From the NCBI RefSeq assembly GCF_001907695.1, contig NZ_KV880639.1:74103-138102 (forward strand): a DNA stretch of 64,000 nucleotides, in the 5' to 3' direction. The position numbers and the translations under genes are program-made. How positions within the stretch are numbered: the first letter of the stretch is position 1; every line of letters begins with the position of its first letter. Under the pieces are notes generated by a model, which did not search any database, was not told where the DNA came from, and saw nothing but the letters and a program-made list of their open reading frames with translations. Below, piece after piece: positions 26,469 through 35,941 of this stretch. This DNA is from Thalassospira sp. TSL5-1. Its GTDB lineage: Bacteria > Pseudomonadota > Alphaproteobacteria > Rhodospirillales > Thalassospiraceae.

Positions 26469-27782
26469 CTAGCTGCCAATAAGCATCGCTGCCGGAATTG
26501 CCAGAAGCAGACTAAGCGCAACCCGCAAGAACCAGACAATGACCAGCCGCCCCACGCCAATCGGAATTTCCGTTGACAAAATACAGGGGATGGAAGCCGA
26601 GAAAAACAGAACACCCGAGACACTGACCACACCGGCAGCAAAGCGCACAACAAAGCTGGCATCCCCCAGGATCAAAGCAGGCAGGAACATTTCGGCAAGC
26701 CCGGTGGCAGATGCTTTGGCAAGTTCGGCGGCTCCATCGATGCCAAAAATGGCCGTAAACGGATAAAAGACATAACCCAGCCAATCAAACACCGGCGTGT
26801 ATTTCGCCAGCAGCAAGCCAATCAACCCAACCGACATAATCGATGGCAGGATCGAAATGGTCATCAGCAGACCTTCACGCAGGTTCAGTTTGATGTTTTC
26901 CAAAAGGCCCGGTGCATTATGCGCAACCTCAAGGCCGCTTTGCCACGCCGTGCGCACCCGTTCGCCAGAGGGAACATCGGGTTCCGGGTCACGGGCATGG
27001 TCATCCATGCCAACCAGCGGCGGAATACGGACCGTAATGGCGGTGACAACAAAGGTAATCACCAGTGTCAGCCAAAAATACTGGTTCCAGATATCCATCA
27101 GGTTCAAAGTTTTGGCAACGATGATCATGAAGGTTGCCGAAACCGTGGAAAAACCGGTGGCAATAACGGCTGCCTCGCGGGCCGAATACTGCCCGGCCTT
27201 ATAAACGCGGTTGGTAATCAGAAGACCAATGCTGTAACTGCCAACAAAGGACGCAACCGCATCAATCGCCGACCGGCCGGGTGTTTTCCAGATCGGGCGC
27301 ATAACGGGCTGTAAAAACACGCCGATAAATTCCAGCAGACCATAACTGACCAAAAGCGCCAAAAACACCGCCCCGATTGGCACGATCAACCCAACCGAAA
27401 TCACCAGTTTGTTAAACAGAAACGGCAACATATCCTTGCTTTGCAAGGCTTCTGGCCCCCAACCGGTCAATGCCAAAACAGCCGTCACCGCCCCCAAAAG
27501 CTTCAATACCGAAAAAACCTTGTCGGTGGTGGTGTTTTTCCAGGTGCCCTTCACAAAAGGATAGGCCGCCCCAACCCAAATCATGGCAAGCGCATAATAG
27601 CCAGCTGCTGGCCCCATAATGCCCCGCAAAAAACCGACCATATGGTCCAGCGGGATCGAGCTTTTGCCGTCAATTGTGATCGGAATAAAGAAAATGAAAA
27701 TGCCAATGGCACTTAGGCCCAACAGTCGCCCCATATTGGCCGCACTGGGCCCCGCCACAGCAGAATTATCGTTCGATGACAT
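26469..27782 (-). CDS. YjiH-family nucleoside-recognition (Gate) domain transporter
   Basis: About 437 aa integral membrane protein with roughly ten to eleven helices and duplicated Gate/nucleoside-recognition regions (SAIDAVASFVGSYSIGLLITNRVYKAGQYSAREAAVIATGFS, in part). YjiH relatives are putative permeases, often near amino-acid, hydantoin or nucleoside catabolism genes; no such neighbour is present, so the substrate is open. The start is ATG 27782, eight bases after AGGGAAG. A dyad upstream suggests control by a regulator not encoded in this window. Monocistronic with its own terminator. Confidence 0.82.
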   Translation of the reverse strand: MSSNDNSAVAGPSAANMGRLLGLSAIGIFIFFIPITIDGKSSIPLDHMVGFLRGIMGPAAGYYALAMIWVGAAYPFVKGTWKNTTTDKVFSVLKLLGAVTAVLALTGWGPEALQSKDMLPFLFNKLVISVGLIVPIGAVFLALLVSYGLLEFIGVFLQPVMRPIWKTPGRSAIDAVASFVGSYSIGLLITNRVYKAGQYSAREAAVIATGFSTVSATFMIIVAKTLNLMDIWNQYFWLTLVITFVVTAITVRIPPLVGMDDHARDPEPDVPSGERVRTAWQSGLEVAHNAPGLLENIKLNLREGLLMTISILPSIMSVGLIGLLLAKYTPVFDWLGYVFYPFTAIFGIDGAAELAKASATGLAEMFLPALILGDASFVVRFAAGVVSVSGVLFFSASIPCILSTEIPIGVGRLVIVWFLRVALSLLLAIPAAMLIGS

Positions 27783-27820
27783 GATTGCTTCCCTGAAAGT
27801 CATGTTCGTGGACATCTATT

Positions 27821-27850
27821 ATGTATAGACATTTTATTATGACTATACAT
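27821..27850. promoter_or_regulatory. Inverted repeat upstream of the YjiH-family gene
   Basis: Arms ATGTATAGAC (27821-27830) and GACTATACAT (27841-27850) match at nine of ten positions around the A/T-only spacer ATTTTATTAT. The centre is about 53 bases upstream of the start codon, where an operator overlapping a promoter would sit. TGTATA...TATACA half-sites recall GntR/HutC-type operators, but no regulator is adjacent. Confidence 0.5.
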
Positions 27851-28017
27851 TTGAGCCCATTCTGCAACAAAGAAATTTCGACAACTTCGCCAGGGAAGAG
27901 GCTAAAGGCAAAATGTCTGCGCCATTTTTTGGCGGAAAACATTACAGTCCAGCCCTGTTGATTAAAAATTGCACAGAGATACAAAAGTCAAAACATTCTG
28001 GGCACAATGCAACCCAA

Positions 28018-28054
28018 AATAAAAAAGCCCCCGCCACAATGCAGCGGGAGCTTT
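28018..28054 (-). terminator. Intrinsic terminator after prfB
   Basis: Stem AAAGCCCCCGC (28024-28034) with GCGGGAGCTTT (28044-28054), one mismatch, followed on the minus strand by a T-run. Confidence 0.82.
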
Positions 28055-28076
28055 GAAACCGGTATCAGGACTCCGG

Positions 28077-29205
28077 TTAATTGATGTCTTCAATCTCGCC
28101 AGCGGAACCCGTCACACGGGCTGCCAGGGCGGCAGCCATGAACTGGTCCAGATCACCGTTCAAAACACCCTGGGTATCGGATGTTTCCACCCCGGTGCGC
28201 AAATCCTTGATCATCTGATAAGGCTGCAGAACATAAGACCGGATCTGATGGCCCCAGCCAATATCGGACTTGGTGTCTTCAACGGCCTGGGCTTCGGCTT
28301 CGCGACGCTGCAATTCGGCTTCGTATAAACGGGCCTTCAGCATCTTCATCGCCGTATCACGGTTTTTATGCTGTGATCTGTCATTTTGGCACTGGGCAAC
28401 GATCCCGGTCGGAATATGGGTGATACGCACCGCAGAATCCGTCCGGTTAACGTGCTGCCCACCGGCACCCGACGCACGATAGGTATCAACCCGCAAATCC
28501 TTGTCGAGGATTTCGATATTGATGTCGTCATCGACCACCGGATACACCCAGCAGGATGAAAAACTGGTATGGCGGCGTGCCGCACTGTCATAGGGCGAAA
28601 TACGCACCAGACGATGCACACCCACCTCGTTTTTCAGCCAGCCATAGGCATTGTGCCCCGATACCTTATAGGTCACAGACTTGATACCGGCTTCTTCGCC
28701 GTCGCTTTCTTCAAGCATTTCAAGTTTGTACCCCTTGGATTCGCACCAGCGCACATACATGCGGGCCAACATGCTTGCCCAATCCTGGGCCTCGGTCCCG
28801 CCGGCACCGGCATGAATTTCCAAATAGGCATCATTGGCGTCCGCCTCACCCGAAAGCAGGCTTTCAAGCTCCCGCTTGGCGGCAATGTCGCGAATGGCAC
28901 GCAGGCCATCTTCGGCTTCCTTGACGGTATCGTCATCGCCCTCGGCTTCGCCAAGTTCGATCAGTTCGATATTGTCATCAAGTTCCTGGGCCAGGGCCTT
29001 GTAGCCATTGATGGAGTCATCAAGCTGGGTGCGTTCCCGCATGATTTTCTGCGCGTTTTCCGGCTTATCCCACAAGGTCGGGTCTTCGGCCAGGGCGTTT
29101 AATTCGTCGAGACGTCTAAGGGCATTATCCCAGTCAAAGATGCCTCCTCAGCAGTGCCATTGACTGCTTGATCTCATCTACCAATGCCTGTGCTTCAGCG
29201 CGCAT
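28077..29205 (-). CDS. prfB: Peptide chain release factor 2 (programmed +1 frameshift)
   Basis: Recognises UGA and UAA and releases the peptide from the ribosome. The gene is read as 29205-29137 joined to 29135-28077, giving about 375 aa. A 23-codon leader starts with ATG after GGAG and ends CTT TGA C; a +1 shift skips the T at 29136 and continues in the main frame ([19 protein letters not shown]). The catalytic GGQ is in [16 protein letters not shown], and an SPF-like tripeptide is expected in the anticodon-mimic region (here the segment [14 protein letters not shown]). Without the shift only the internal TTG near 29075 would start the long frame. Downstream neighbours mrcA and amiC follow the usual alphaproteobacterial order, here interrupted by phoD. 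Confidence 0.95.
29133..29148 (-). other. RF2 autoregulatory frameshift site
   Basis: On the minus strand AGGAGG (29148-29143), a three-base spacer CAT, then CTT TGA C (29139-29133). This is the bacterial RF2 arrangement: an internal Shine-Dalgarno sequence three bases before the slippery CTT, with an in-frame TGA that RF2 itself must read. When RF2 is scarce the ribosome slips forward by one base and makes more RF2. Confidence 0.95.
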
Positions 29206-29318
29206 TGATGTCTCCGTTACATTCGTGAATTTTGTCGGGCAACGTCATGATAACGTTATTGCCAATCGTGGCGCGGGTTATATCAGCTTTTGCCCGTCTT
29301 GAAACCCCCGCAGCCACA

Positions 29319-29350
29319 TAAAAACCCCGGCACCAATCTGGCACCGGGGT
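29319..29350 (-). terminator. Intrinsic terminator after phoD
   Basis: Stem ACCCCGGCACC (29324-29334) with GGCACCGGGGT (29340-29350), two wobble pairs in the RNA, followed on the minus strand by TTTTTATG. It separates phoD from prfB transcription. Confidence 0.85.
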
Positions 29351-29381
29351 CCTGTCAGTCCAAAAACAGGTTAAACCGTGT

Positions 29382-30953
29382 TTAACTATACACTGGGTCC
29401 AGCGTGACAGTGTAAAGCTCGGTATCGGCGACATCGCGCAATGAAACGCGCAACTGTTCGCTATCGCCATCAATATCGATCAGGCCAAAAAACTGCATCC
29501 CGGCCGATGGCGGCAGGTTAACGCCCTGCTCCTTGCTGGGATATTTGGCAAATTTGACCTCCGGCCCAAAGGTGTTGTCCATATCATTGGGACCAAATGT
29601 TCCGGCATGCAGGGGACCGGAAACAAACTCCCAAAACGGATCAAAATCGGTAAATTGTGCCTTTGCCGGATCATAATAATGCGCGGCAGTATAGTGCACA
29701 TCGGCGGTCAGCCATACCGTGTTGCGAATTTTGGCTGATTTGATGAAACGCAGCAAATCGACAATTTCCAGTTCACGCCCCGCCGGAGCCCCATCGCCAT
29801 TGGCGAGGTTTTCAAAGGTGCTTTTGTTTTTCCAGTCATCGTAAACAATCATGCCAATCGGCATGTCGGCAGCAATGACTTTCCAGGTTGCCTTTGAATT
29901 CAGCAGGGCACGTTTAAGCCACTCAATTTGCTGTTTGCCCATAAAGGCGGTTTTGTCAGTCTCGACCGGGCTGTTATTGCTGTCATTGGGGCCGCGATAG
30001 GACCGCATATCCAGCACAAAAATTTCCAGCGACGGACCATAGGAAATGGTGCGGTAAACCCGGCCTGGCTCCTGTGCCTGTTCGCGCACCGGCAGCATTT
30101 CGCGAAACGCGCGATTGGCACGCGCGGCCAGCAAAGATACCGATTTTTCCGTATAGCGATCATCATGCGTCAGCATCTCGCCTGGATACCAGTTATTCAA
30201 AACCTCATGATCATCCCATTGATAATAAACAGGGATCATGCGGTTGAACTCGCGCACATGTTTATCGAGCATATTGTATTTATAGTTCGCCCGAAATTCA
30301 TCCAGCGTCTCGGCAACCTTGCCGGTGCCCTCAGTGGTCAGGTTCTTCCAAATCTGGCCATCTGGCATCTTTTGCTCGGCCATAAAGGGGCCATCGGCAT
30401 AAATCGTATCACCGGAATGAATAAAAAAATCCGGCTGATGGGCCGTGATGGTGGCATAGGTTTTCATCCCGCCACGATCTTCATCAATGCCCCAGCCCTG
30501 CCCGGCAGTATCACCGGACCAGCCAAAGCGGATATTGCGCCGCTTCATCGGATTGGTGCGGAAATGACCGATAATCGGTTCCGATGTGGCGCGAACGTTA
30601 TCAAGATTCTCGAAATGGATTTTATAAAAAATGTCCTGCCCGGCAGGTAAGTCGGTCAAGGCAAGCTTGCCTGCCAAATCACCTTCGCTCAAAACATCGA
30701 CATAGGGCACCTTGATGGATTTGGAAAAACCCTCGATCGTGGCGATTTCGGCAATCATGCGCGACGGGCGGTCTGCCCGCGCCCAGATGCGGGCCGAATT
30801 TGCCGTTACATCACCACTTTGCACACCGTGCGTTATCACAGGGCGATCCGCGGCACGCGAAATGGATGGCATAAAGAAACCACCCAAAACAGAGGCGGCA
30901 CCCGCCGTCCCTGTTGATTTCAAAAAATTGCGTCGGGTAAGTCGAATGGACAT
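29382..30953 (-). CDS. phoD: Alkaline phosphatase D / phosphodiesterase, Tat-exported
   Basis: About 523 aa PhoD-type metallophosphatase that releases phosphate from phosphomono- or diesters outside the inner membrane. The N terminus SIRLTRRNFLKSTG followed by a hydrophobic stretch and AVA-like site (SISRAAD) is a twin-arginine signal. Metal-site motifs FGWSGDTAG, FFIHSGDTIYADG, WDDHEVLNNW and TADVHYTAAHYYD are all present. ATG 30953 is the start consistent with the Tat signal; the frame extends upstream to 31049. It has its own terminator and lies between mrcA and prfB, which are adjacent in many relatives. Confidence 0.92.
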   Translation of the reverse strand: MSIRLTRRNFLKSTGTAGAASVLGGFFMPSISRAADRPVITHGVQSGDVTANSARIWARADRPSRMIAEIATIEGFSKSIKVPYVDVLSEGDLAGKLALTDLPAGQDIFYKIHFENLDNVRATSEPIIGHFRTNPMKRRNIRFGWSGDTAGQGWGIDEDRGGMKTYATITAHQPDFFIHSGDTIYADGPFMAEQKMPDGQIWKNLTTEGTGKVAETLDEFRANYKYNMLDKHVREFNRMIPVYYQWDDHEVLNNWYPGEMLTHDDRYTEKSVSLLAARANRAFREMLPVREQAQEPGRVYRTISYGPSLEIFVLDMRSYRGPNDSNNSPVETDKTAFMGKQQIEWLKRALLNSKATWKVIAADMPIGMIVYDDWKNKSTFENLANGDGAPAGRELEIVDLLRFIKSAKIRNTVWLTADVHYTAAHYYDPAKAQFTDFDPFWEFVSGPLHAGTFGPNDMDNTFGPEVKFAKYPSKEQGVNLPPSAGMQFFGLIDIDGDSEQLRVSLRDVADTELYTVTLDPVYS

Positions 30954-31107
30954 TTTCCAATTCCCAGCAAAAGCCAAAGCAAAACTGCGGGGATCATAAC
31001 CCGATGATGTAACAGACATGTTTCCAAGTCTTGACGGTTTTATCAACACCCGATCATGACCAGCCTTTCCATGAGGGCTGGTATAAAACCGCTTCTATCG
31101 TGCGCAT

Positions 31108-31140
31108 AAAAAAGGGCCGGAGAACATTTCTCCAGCCCTT
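31108..31140 (-). terminator. Intrinsic terminator after mrcA
   Basis: Stem AAGGGCCGGAGA (31112-31123) with TCTCCAGCCCTT (31129-31140), one mismatch or wobble, then a T-run on the minus strand. It lies 40 bases after the mrcA stop. Confidence 0.85.
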
Positions 31141-31180
31141 AACGGATCATTCACAGGTTCATTATAGCGAGCTTGCAGAC

Positions 31181-33616
31181 TTAATAAATACCGCTGGGGC
31201 TGGAAACTCCGCCATCGCTGCTGCCTCCCATGCTGCCAGCAATACCGCCATTCGATGAACTGCCATCAATCACCCGATCATTCCGTTCGGGAATGGTACC
31301 GGGCTTGAAAGCCTCCCAAATAACATTGCCATCACCTGCCTGTGCGGGAAGGCCGCTACGCGCATCGATACGCACCATGCGGATACCCGGCGGGGTCCGG
31401 AACGGTACCGGTGTAACGCCCTCCATCGCCTTGCCCATAAATTCGTGGAAAATCGGCGCTGCCGCCGAGGCCCCCTGTTCACGATCCCCAAGTGAGCGGT
31501 TATCGTCAAAGCCAACATAAACGCCAAGGGCCAGGTCAGGCGTAAAGCCAACAAACCACGCATCGCGGGAATCGTTAGTGGTGCCGGTTTTACCCGCCAG
31601 CGGGAACGGCAAATTACGCATGCGACGTCCGGTACCGCGCTGAATAACACCTTCAAGCATTGAAACAATCTGGAAGGCACTGGCCGGATCGGTCAGCTGT
31701 TCGCGGTTATCGGGCAGTTCGGGCGGCAATTGGCCATTATAAACCACATCCTGACAATCCAGGCACTGACGGTCATCACGGCGGTAAATCACCTTGCCTC
31801 GACGGTCCTGAATACGGTCAATCAGGGTCGGAGTTACCTTTTTGCCGCCATTCACCAGTTCGGAATAGGCGTTGGTCAACCGCAGAACGGTTGTTTCTGC
31901 GGCCCCCAACGACATGGAAAGGACCGCCGGCATGCTATCTACCACACCAAATTTTTCAGCATAATTTACGACCTTTTCCATCCCGATGGTTTGCGCCAGG
32001 CGCACGGTCATCAGGTTTCGAGAAAGCTCGATCCCCAAACGCAGGGTCGAGGGGCCGTAAAACTTGCCACTATAGTTACCCGGCTTCCATTTGCCCTGCC
32101 CCGGCCCCTGATCGATCACAAAGGGCGCATCAAGAACCAGCGAGGACGGCGTAAAACCGGAATCCATTGCCGCCAGATAAACAAACGGCTTAAAGGCAGA
32201 ACCGGGCTGACGGTGGGCCTGGGTAGCACGGTTGAATTTTGACATATCGTGGGAAAAGCCGCCCGACATTGCCAAAACACGCCCGGTATGCGGGTCCATC
32301 GCCACAAGGCCACCATTCACATCGGGAATCTGCTGCAGCGAATAGGTGCCATCAACAACATTGCCATTATCATCTTTCAGGCTAGCAACCATCACAACAT
32401 CGCCGGGATTAACCACGTCCGATGCCTTGCTTACGGCACCACCAACCCTTTGGCCCTTCAGCCAGGGGCGTGCCCATTTCATTTCCGCAAACGGAATTTT
32501 GCCCTGCTTGCCATTTTCCACGCCAATAATGGCGTCATTACCATCCAGACGCAAAACAACCGCCTTCAACCACGGAACATCATGCGGTGCCTTAACCTGT
32601 TCCAGCGGTTTTTGCCAATCGCCCGAAATATCAATTTTTTCAAGCGGGCCGCGCCAGCCATGCCGGCGATCATAATCTACCAGACCATCAAACATGACCT
32701 TGTTGGCAATGGTCTGCAATTTCGGATCAACCGACGTGCGCACAGAAAGGCCACCATTATAAAGGGCATTTTCACCATAACGATCAACCAGTTCGCGGCG
32801 GACTTCCTCGGCAAAATAATCGGCATGGGCATAATAATCGACCGATTCACGATCCTTGCCAATCAAGGGCGCGGCCAGGGCCTCATTTGCTTGGTCTGCT
32901 GTGATGTAACCCTCATCAAGCATACGCCCGATCACCCAGTCGCGACGGCCTTTTGCCGCGTCATGGTCTCGAACCGGGTCGTAATTTGACGGTGCCTTGG
33001 GCAAGGCCCCCAAATAGGCAGCCTCGGCAACTGTCAGTTCATCAAGAGATTTGTCAAAATAGCGCAACGCGGCTGCGGCAACACCATAGCTGCCCCGTCC
33101 CAGATAAATTTCATTCAGATACAATTCCAGAATATGCTTTTTGGAAAAGGCCTGTTCGATCCGGAAAGACAGGATGGCTTCCTTGATTTTACGGTCATAG
33201 GAAACCTCGTTGGTCAGCAAAAAGTTTTTCGCCACCTGCTGGGTGATGGTCGATGCCCCAACAGGGCGGCGCCCGGAACCGATATTGGCGATATTGGTAA
33301 TCGCGGCACGAAACACACTGGGAAAATCAATCCCCGGATGGGTCCAGAAATTCTGGTCCTCGGCAGCGACAAAGGCATTAATCACCTTGCGCGGGATCTG
33401 TTCGATCGGCACAAAAACACGTTTTTCCTTGGCATATTCCGCGATCAGGGCACCGTCACCGGCGTGAACACGGGTCATGACCTCCGGCTCATAATCGGCC
33501 AGTTGAGTATAATCAGGCAGGTCCCGGCCAAAATGCCAGAAAACACCAAGAACGCACGCTCCACCTGCTACTGCCAGCAGGAAAAGCACACCGGTAATTG
33601 TCAGAAAAATACGCAT
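31181..33616 (-). CDS. mrcA: Penicillin-binding protein 1A (bifunctional)
   Basis: Polymerises and cross-links peptidoglycan at the periplasmic face of the inner membrane. About 811 aa: one N-terminal helix (residues about 3-28), a GT51 glycosyltransferase domain (AAEDQNFWTHPGIDF; GASTITQQVAKN; RKIKEAILSFRIEQ; EIYLGRGSYGVAAA) and a transpeptidase domain with SAFKPF (SxxK serine), SRN-type motif and KTGTTNDSRDAW. The C-terminal 25 residues are Ser/Gly-rich. ATG 33616 is the likely start. Downstream of amiC on the same strand with a 286-base gap, so it probably has its own promoter. Confidence 0.95.
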   Translation of the reverse strand: MRIFLTITGVLFLLAVAGGACVLGVFWHFGRDLPDYTQLADYEPEVMTRVHAGDGALIAEYAKEKRVFVPIEQIPRKVINAFVAAEDQNFWTHPGIDFPSVFRAAITNIANIGSGRRPVGASTITQQVAKNFLLTNEVSYDRKIKEAILSFRIEQAFSKKHILELYLNEIYLGRGSYGVAAAALRYFDKSLDELTVAEAAYLGALPKAPSNYDPVRDHDAAKGRRDWVIGRMLDEGYITADQANEALAAPLIGKDRESVDYYAHADYFAEEVRRELVDRYGENALYNGGLSVRTSVDPKLQTIANKVMFDGLVDYDRRHGWRGPLEKIDISGDWQKPLEQVKAPHDVPWLKAVVLRLDGNDAIIGVENGKQGKIPFAEMKWARPWLKGQRVGGAVSKASDVVNPGDVVMVASLKDDNGNVVDGTYSLQQIPDVNGGLVAMDPHTGRVLAMSGGFSHDMSKFNRATQAHRQPGSAFKPFVYLAAMDSGFTPSSLVLDAPFVIDQGPGQGKWKPGNYSGKFYGPSTLRLGIELSRNLMTVRLAQTIGMEKVVNYAEKFGVVDSMPAVLSMSLGAAETTVLRLTNAYSELVNGGKKVTPTLIDRIQDRRGKVIYRRDDRQCLDCQDVVYNGQLPPELPDNREQLTDPASAFQIVSMLEGVIQRGTGRRMRNLPFPLAGKTGTTNDSRDAWFVGFTPDLALGVYVGFDDNRSLGDREQGASAAAPIFHEFMGKAMEGVTPVPFRTPPGIRMVRIDARSGLPAQAGDGNVIWEAFKPGTIPERNDRVIDGSSSNGGIAGSMGGSSDGGVSSPSGIY

Positions 33617-33902
33617 TAAACGGATCTTTATCGTTTCGCTGTTGTTGCCGCCTGGGCGGATGTATGCTCGGACGAATATCACAAAGCCCTATCATCGCGG
33701 CAAAAAAGTGGCCCCGTTGCACTAGAACGCGCATCCCGGCTTACTGATCCCCGAATTTAAGACGATTTAAATTACAATCTACGCCCGCACAGAAGCACCC
33801 TATACTTTTGTCAGAGACAACTGTAGGGACAAAACCGGGCAAAACAACGGCAAAATTTAATGACATCTTAAAATCAGGTGCTTCTTGCCAATCCCGAAGC
33901 TG

Positions 33903-35117
33903 TCAAAATTTATGGGTTTTAAAATAGTCATCCAGGGCACGTAAAATTGCCTTGGCCATTTTTTCCCGATGTGCCGGTGATTGCAGCAATTTCGCATCGG
34001 TCGGGTTGGACAAATATCCCATTTCAAACAACGCAGAGGGAATATCGGGTGCCTTCAAAACGGCAAACCCGGCAAAACGGTGGGTTCGCTGCTGCAATTT
34101 CACATCGCTTGCCAGTTCACGCACCATATCGGTGGCAAAATTGGACGACAGATTCATGGTTTCACGCTGGGCCAAATCGATCAGAATGCTTTGTACCAGC
34201 GAATTTTCCTCGGAAAGGTCGATCCCCGCAATAACGTCGGCCTTGTTTTCCTTGCTTGCCAGGGCCGATGCTTCCTTGTCCGATGCGTTTTCAGACAAAG
34301 TATAAACCGACGCCCCGCGATGATTGCGGTCCGAAATAGAATCGGCATGAAGGGACAAAAACAGGTCCGCGTGGTTTTTACGCGCAATCTCGGTACGCTG
34401 ACGCAGCTTCAGGAACACATCCTTGTCACGGGTCAACAGGGCGCGATAACGCCCCGAATCCGTTAGCACCTTTGCCAGTTCCCGCGCCGCTGCCAGAGTA
34501 ACATCTTTTTCATAAACACCCCCAACACCGATGGTTCCGGGGTCCACCCCGCCATGCCCGGCATCAATGGCGATCAGCGGCTTGCGCGGCCCGGTGGTTT
34601 TGCCGGTTTCAACCGCGACATCCTCGCTTTTTTCCGTGACCGAGGTATCGTTACGCTGGCGCGCCGAATAGGCCGCCATGCTTTCGCGCGATGCCGCCAT
34701 AAAGGTATCGCGCGATGTGGGGGCAATATCGATCACCAACCGGTTTGGCTTAGCCCCGCTGGCTGGCAGGGTAAAAATTTTGGAAATCAGGGCGGGCTGG
34801 CTTACATCAAGCACGACACGGAACGTGCCCGGTTTAAACAGGCCATAGCGCAAACCCGAAATAATCCCGCCGCCCGATGTTACCTTGCCCGGGGGGGCGC
34901 TCCAGTCAATTTCAGGCATATCAATGATAATGCGGAACGGATCAGGCAACAGGAAATAGGTGTAGTCAACCTCGCGGTCCAGATCGATCACAAAGCGTGT
35001 TTTATCGGGATAAACGCCTAGGCGTGCGCCCAGAACCTTTGCCGTTTTGGCCTCGGCCACGGTGCTTAGGGACAATGCAAAAAAGCAGTATAAAAAGACC
35101 AGAACAAGCGCGCGCAT
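33903..35117 (-). CDS. amiC: N-acetylmuramoyl-L-alanine amidase (AmiC type)
   Basis: Zinc amidase that removes peptides from glycan strands to split daughter cells. About 404 aa: signal peptide (MRALVLVFLYCFFALSLSTVAEA region), AMIN domain (residues about 25-135, FVIDLDREVDYTYFLL) which targets septal wall, and an Amidase_3 domain with zinc ligands in IDAGHGGVDPG, the glutamate following in YEKDVTLAAA, and LSLHADS. ATG 35117 fits the signal peptide; an open frame continues upstream to 35219. Divergent from rne across more than 800 bases, as in other alphaproteobacteria. Confidence 0.92.
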   Translation of the reverse strand: MRALVLVFLYCFFALSLSTVAEAKTAKVLGARLGVYPDKTRFVIDLDREVDYTYFLLPDPFRIIIDMPEIDWSAPPGKVTSGGGIISGLRYGLFKPGTFRVVLDVSQPALISKIFTLPASGAKPNRLVIDIAPTSRDTFMAASRESMAAYSARQRNDTSVTEKSEDVAVETGKTTGPRKPLIAIDAGHGGVDPGTIGVGGVYEKDVTLAAARELAKVLTDSGRYRALLTRDKDVFLKLRQRTEIARKNHADLFLSLHADSISDRNHRGASVYTLSENASDKEASALASKENKADVIAGIDLSEENSLVQSILIDLAQRETMNLSSNFATDMVRELASDVKLQQRTHRFAGFAVLKAPDIPSALFEMGYLSNPTDAKLLQSPAHREKMAKAILRALDDYFKTHKF

Positions 35118-35562
35118 GCCCTGACCACCCAATAATCCGCCTTGCGTGATTTTTTGCCTGCCTTGCAAAAGCACCACCGACCCCATTTTGCTTTGCCATT
35201 TTTCCGGATATGTCGACACACCATATGCCGTTTGTGCTTATAGCAACCAGAAAGTTAACGGGTAATTGACCCGCCCTGCCTATCCGCGACTTGCCGCATC
35301 CTTTTACAGGCGCGCCAGATACACCATCCCATAATACTGAACAAGGCACACAGCCATTTTACCCCGGCGATTCCCTATTCATATGGGTCTGAACTGTGCA
35401 GCGCAAAGGCACTGCAATTTGCAAATCACGCCAATAATTGAAAAATCGTTATGATCGCAATTATTTGCGGCAAATTTTCTTTTCCACCTATTGAAAGCCG
35501 GAAAAAGCAGGGTTTTTGATGCGCAAGCCGAACAAACCTTGATCTGAACGCAACAAAATTGT

Positions 35563-35591
35563 TTGTGGCCTGAGAATAAAAGAGATATGTT
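35563..35591 (+). promoter_or_regulatory. rne: Candidate rne promoter
   Basis: TTGTGG (35563-35568) and TATGTT (35586-35591) are 17 bases apart. Transcription starting near 35598 would give an rne leader of about 340 bases. Box quality is moderate and other positions cannot be excluded. Confidence 0.4.
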
Positions 35592-35597
35592 GTCGCC

Positions 35598-35941
35598 GAG
35601 ATTCCTATGCTTTACGGGACAAAATATTCTCCGTCAGGCTGAGGACGCGACGTGGCAGTTCCTCGGGTCGGTGTCTCGGTGACGCGGCAATCCCCGCTCC
35701 CGATAGAGCCCTCCCATATCAGGCTGTCGTGGCGCGCTCGATACAGACATAAGCAATTCTTATTTTTAACACCAAAACCAGGTCCATACCGAAAGAGCAG
35801 CCGAAACGCGATGAACCAAACATATCACGGACATATCGCGACCTTTGTGGGCGGCGCCTTCGGTAACGCCGGTTTGTTTGCATATCAGCACACTTTAGCG
35901 AGACGCATTAAACTGGCGGGACCTTTAGGAACAGGTTCCGA
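35598..35941 (+). other. Long probable 5' untranslated leader of rne
   Basis: No convincing gene lies between 35118 and 35941. The last 340 bases before rne are GC-richer and contain several inverted segments around 35650-35720. Long structured leaders are known in rne of gammaproteobacteria, where RNase E cuts its own leader to limit expression; the same may hold here. An ORF at 35652 (121 codons) has no ribosome site and no recognisable domains, and is not called. Confidence 0.45.
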
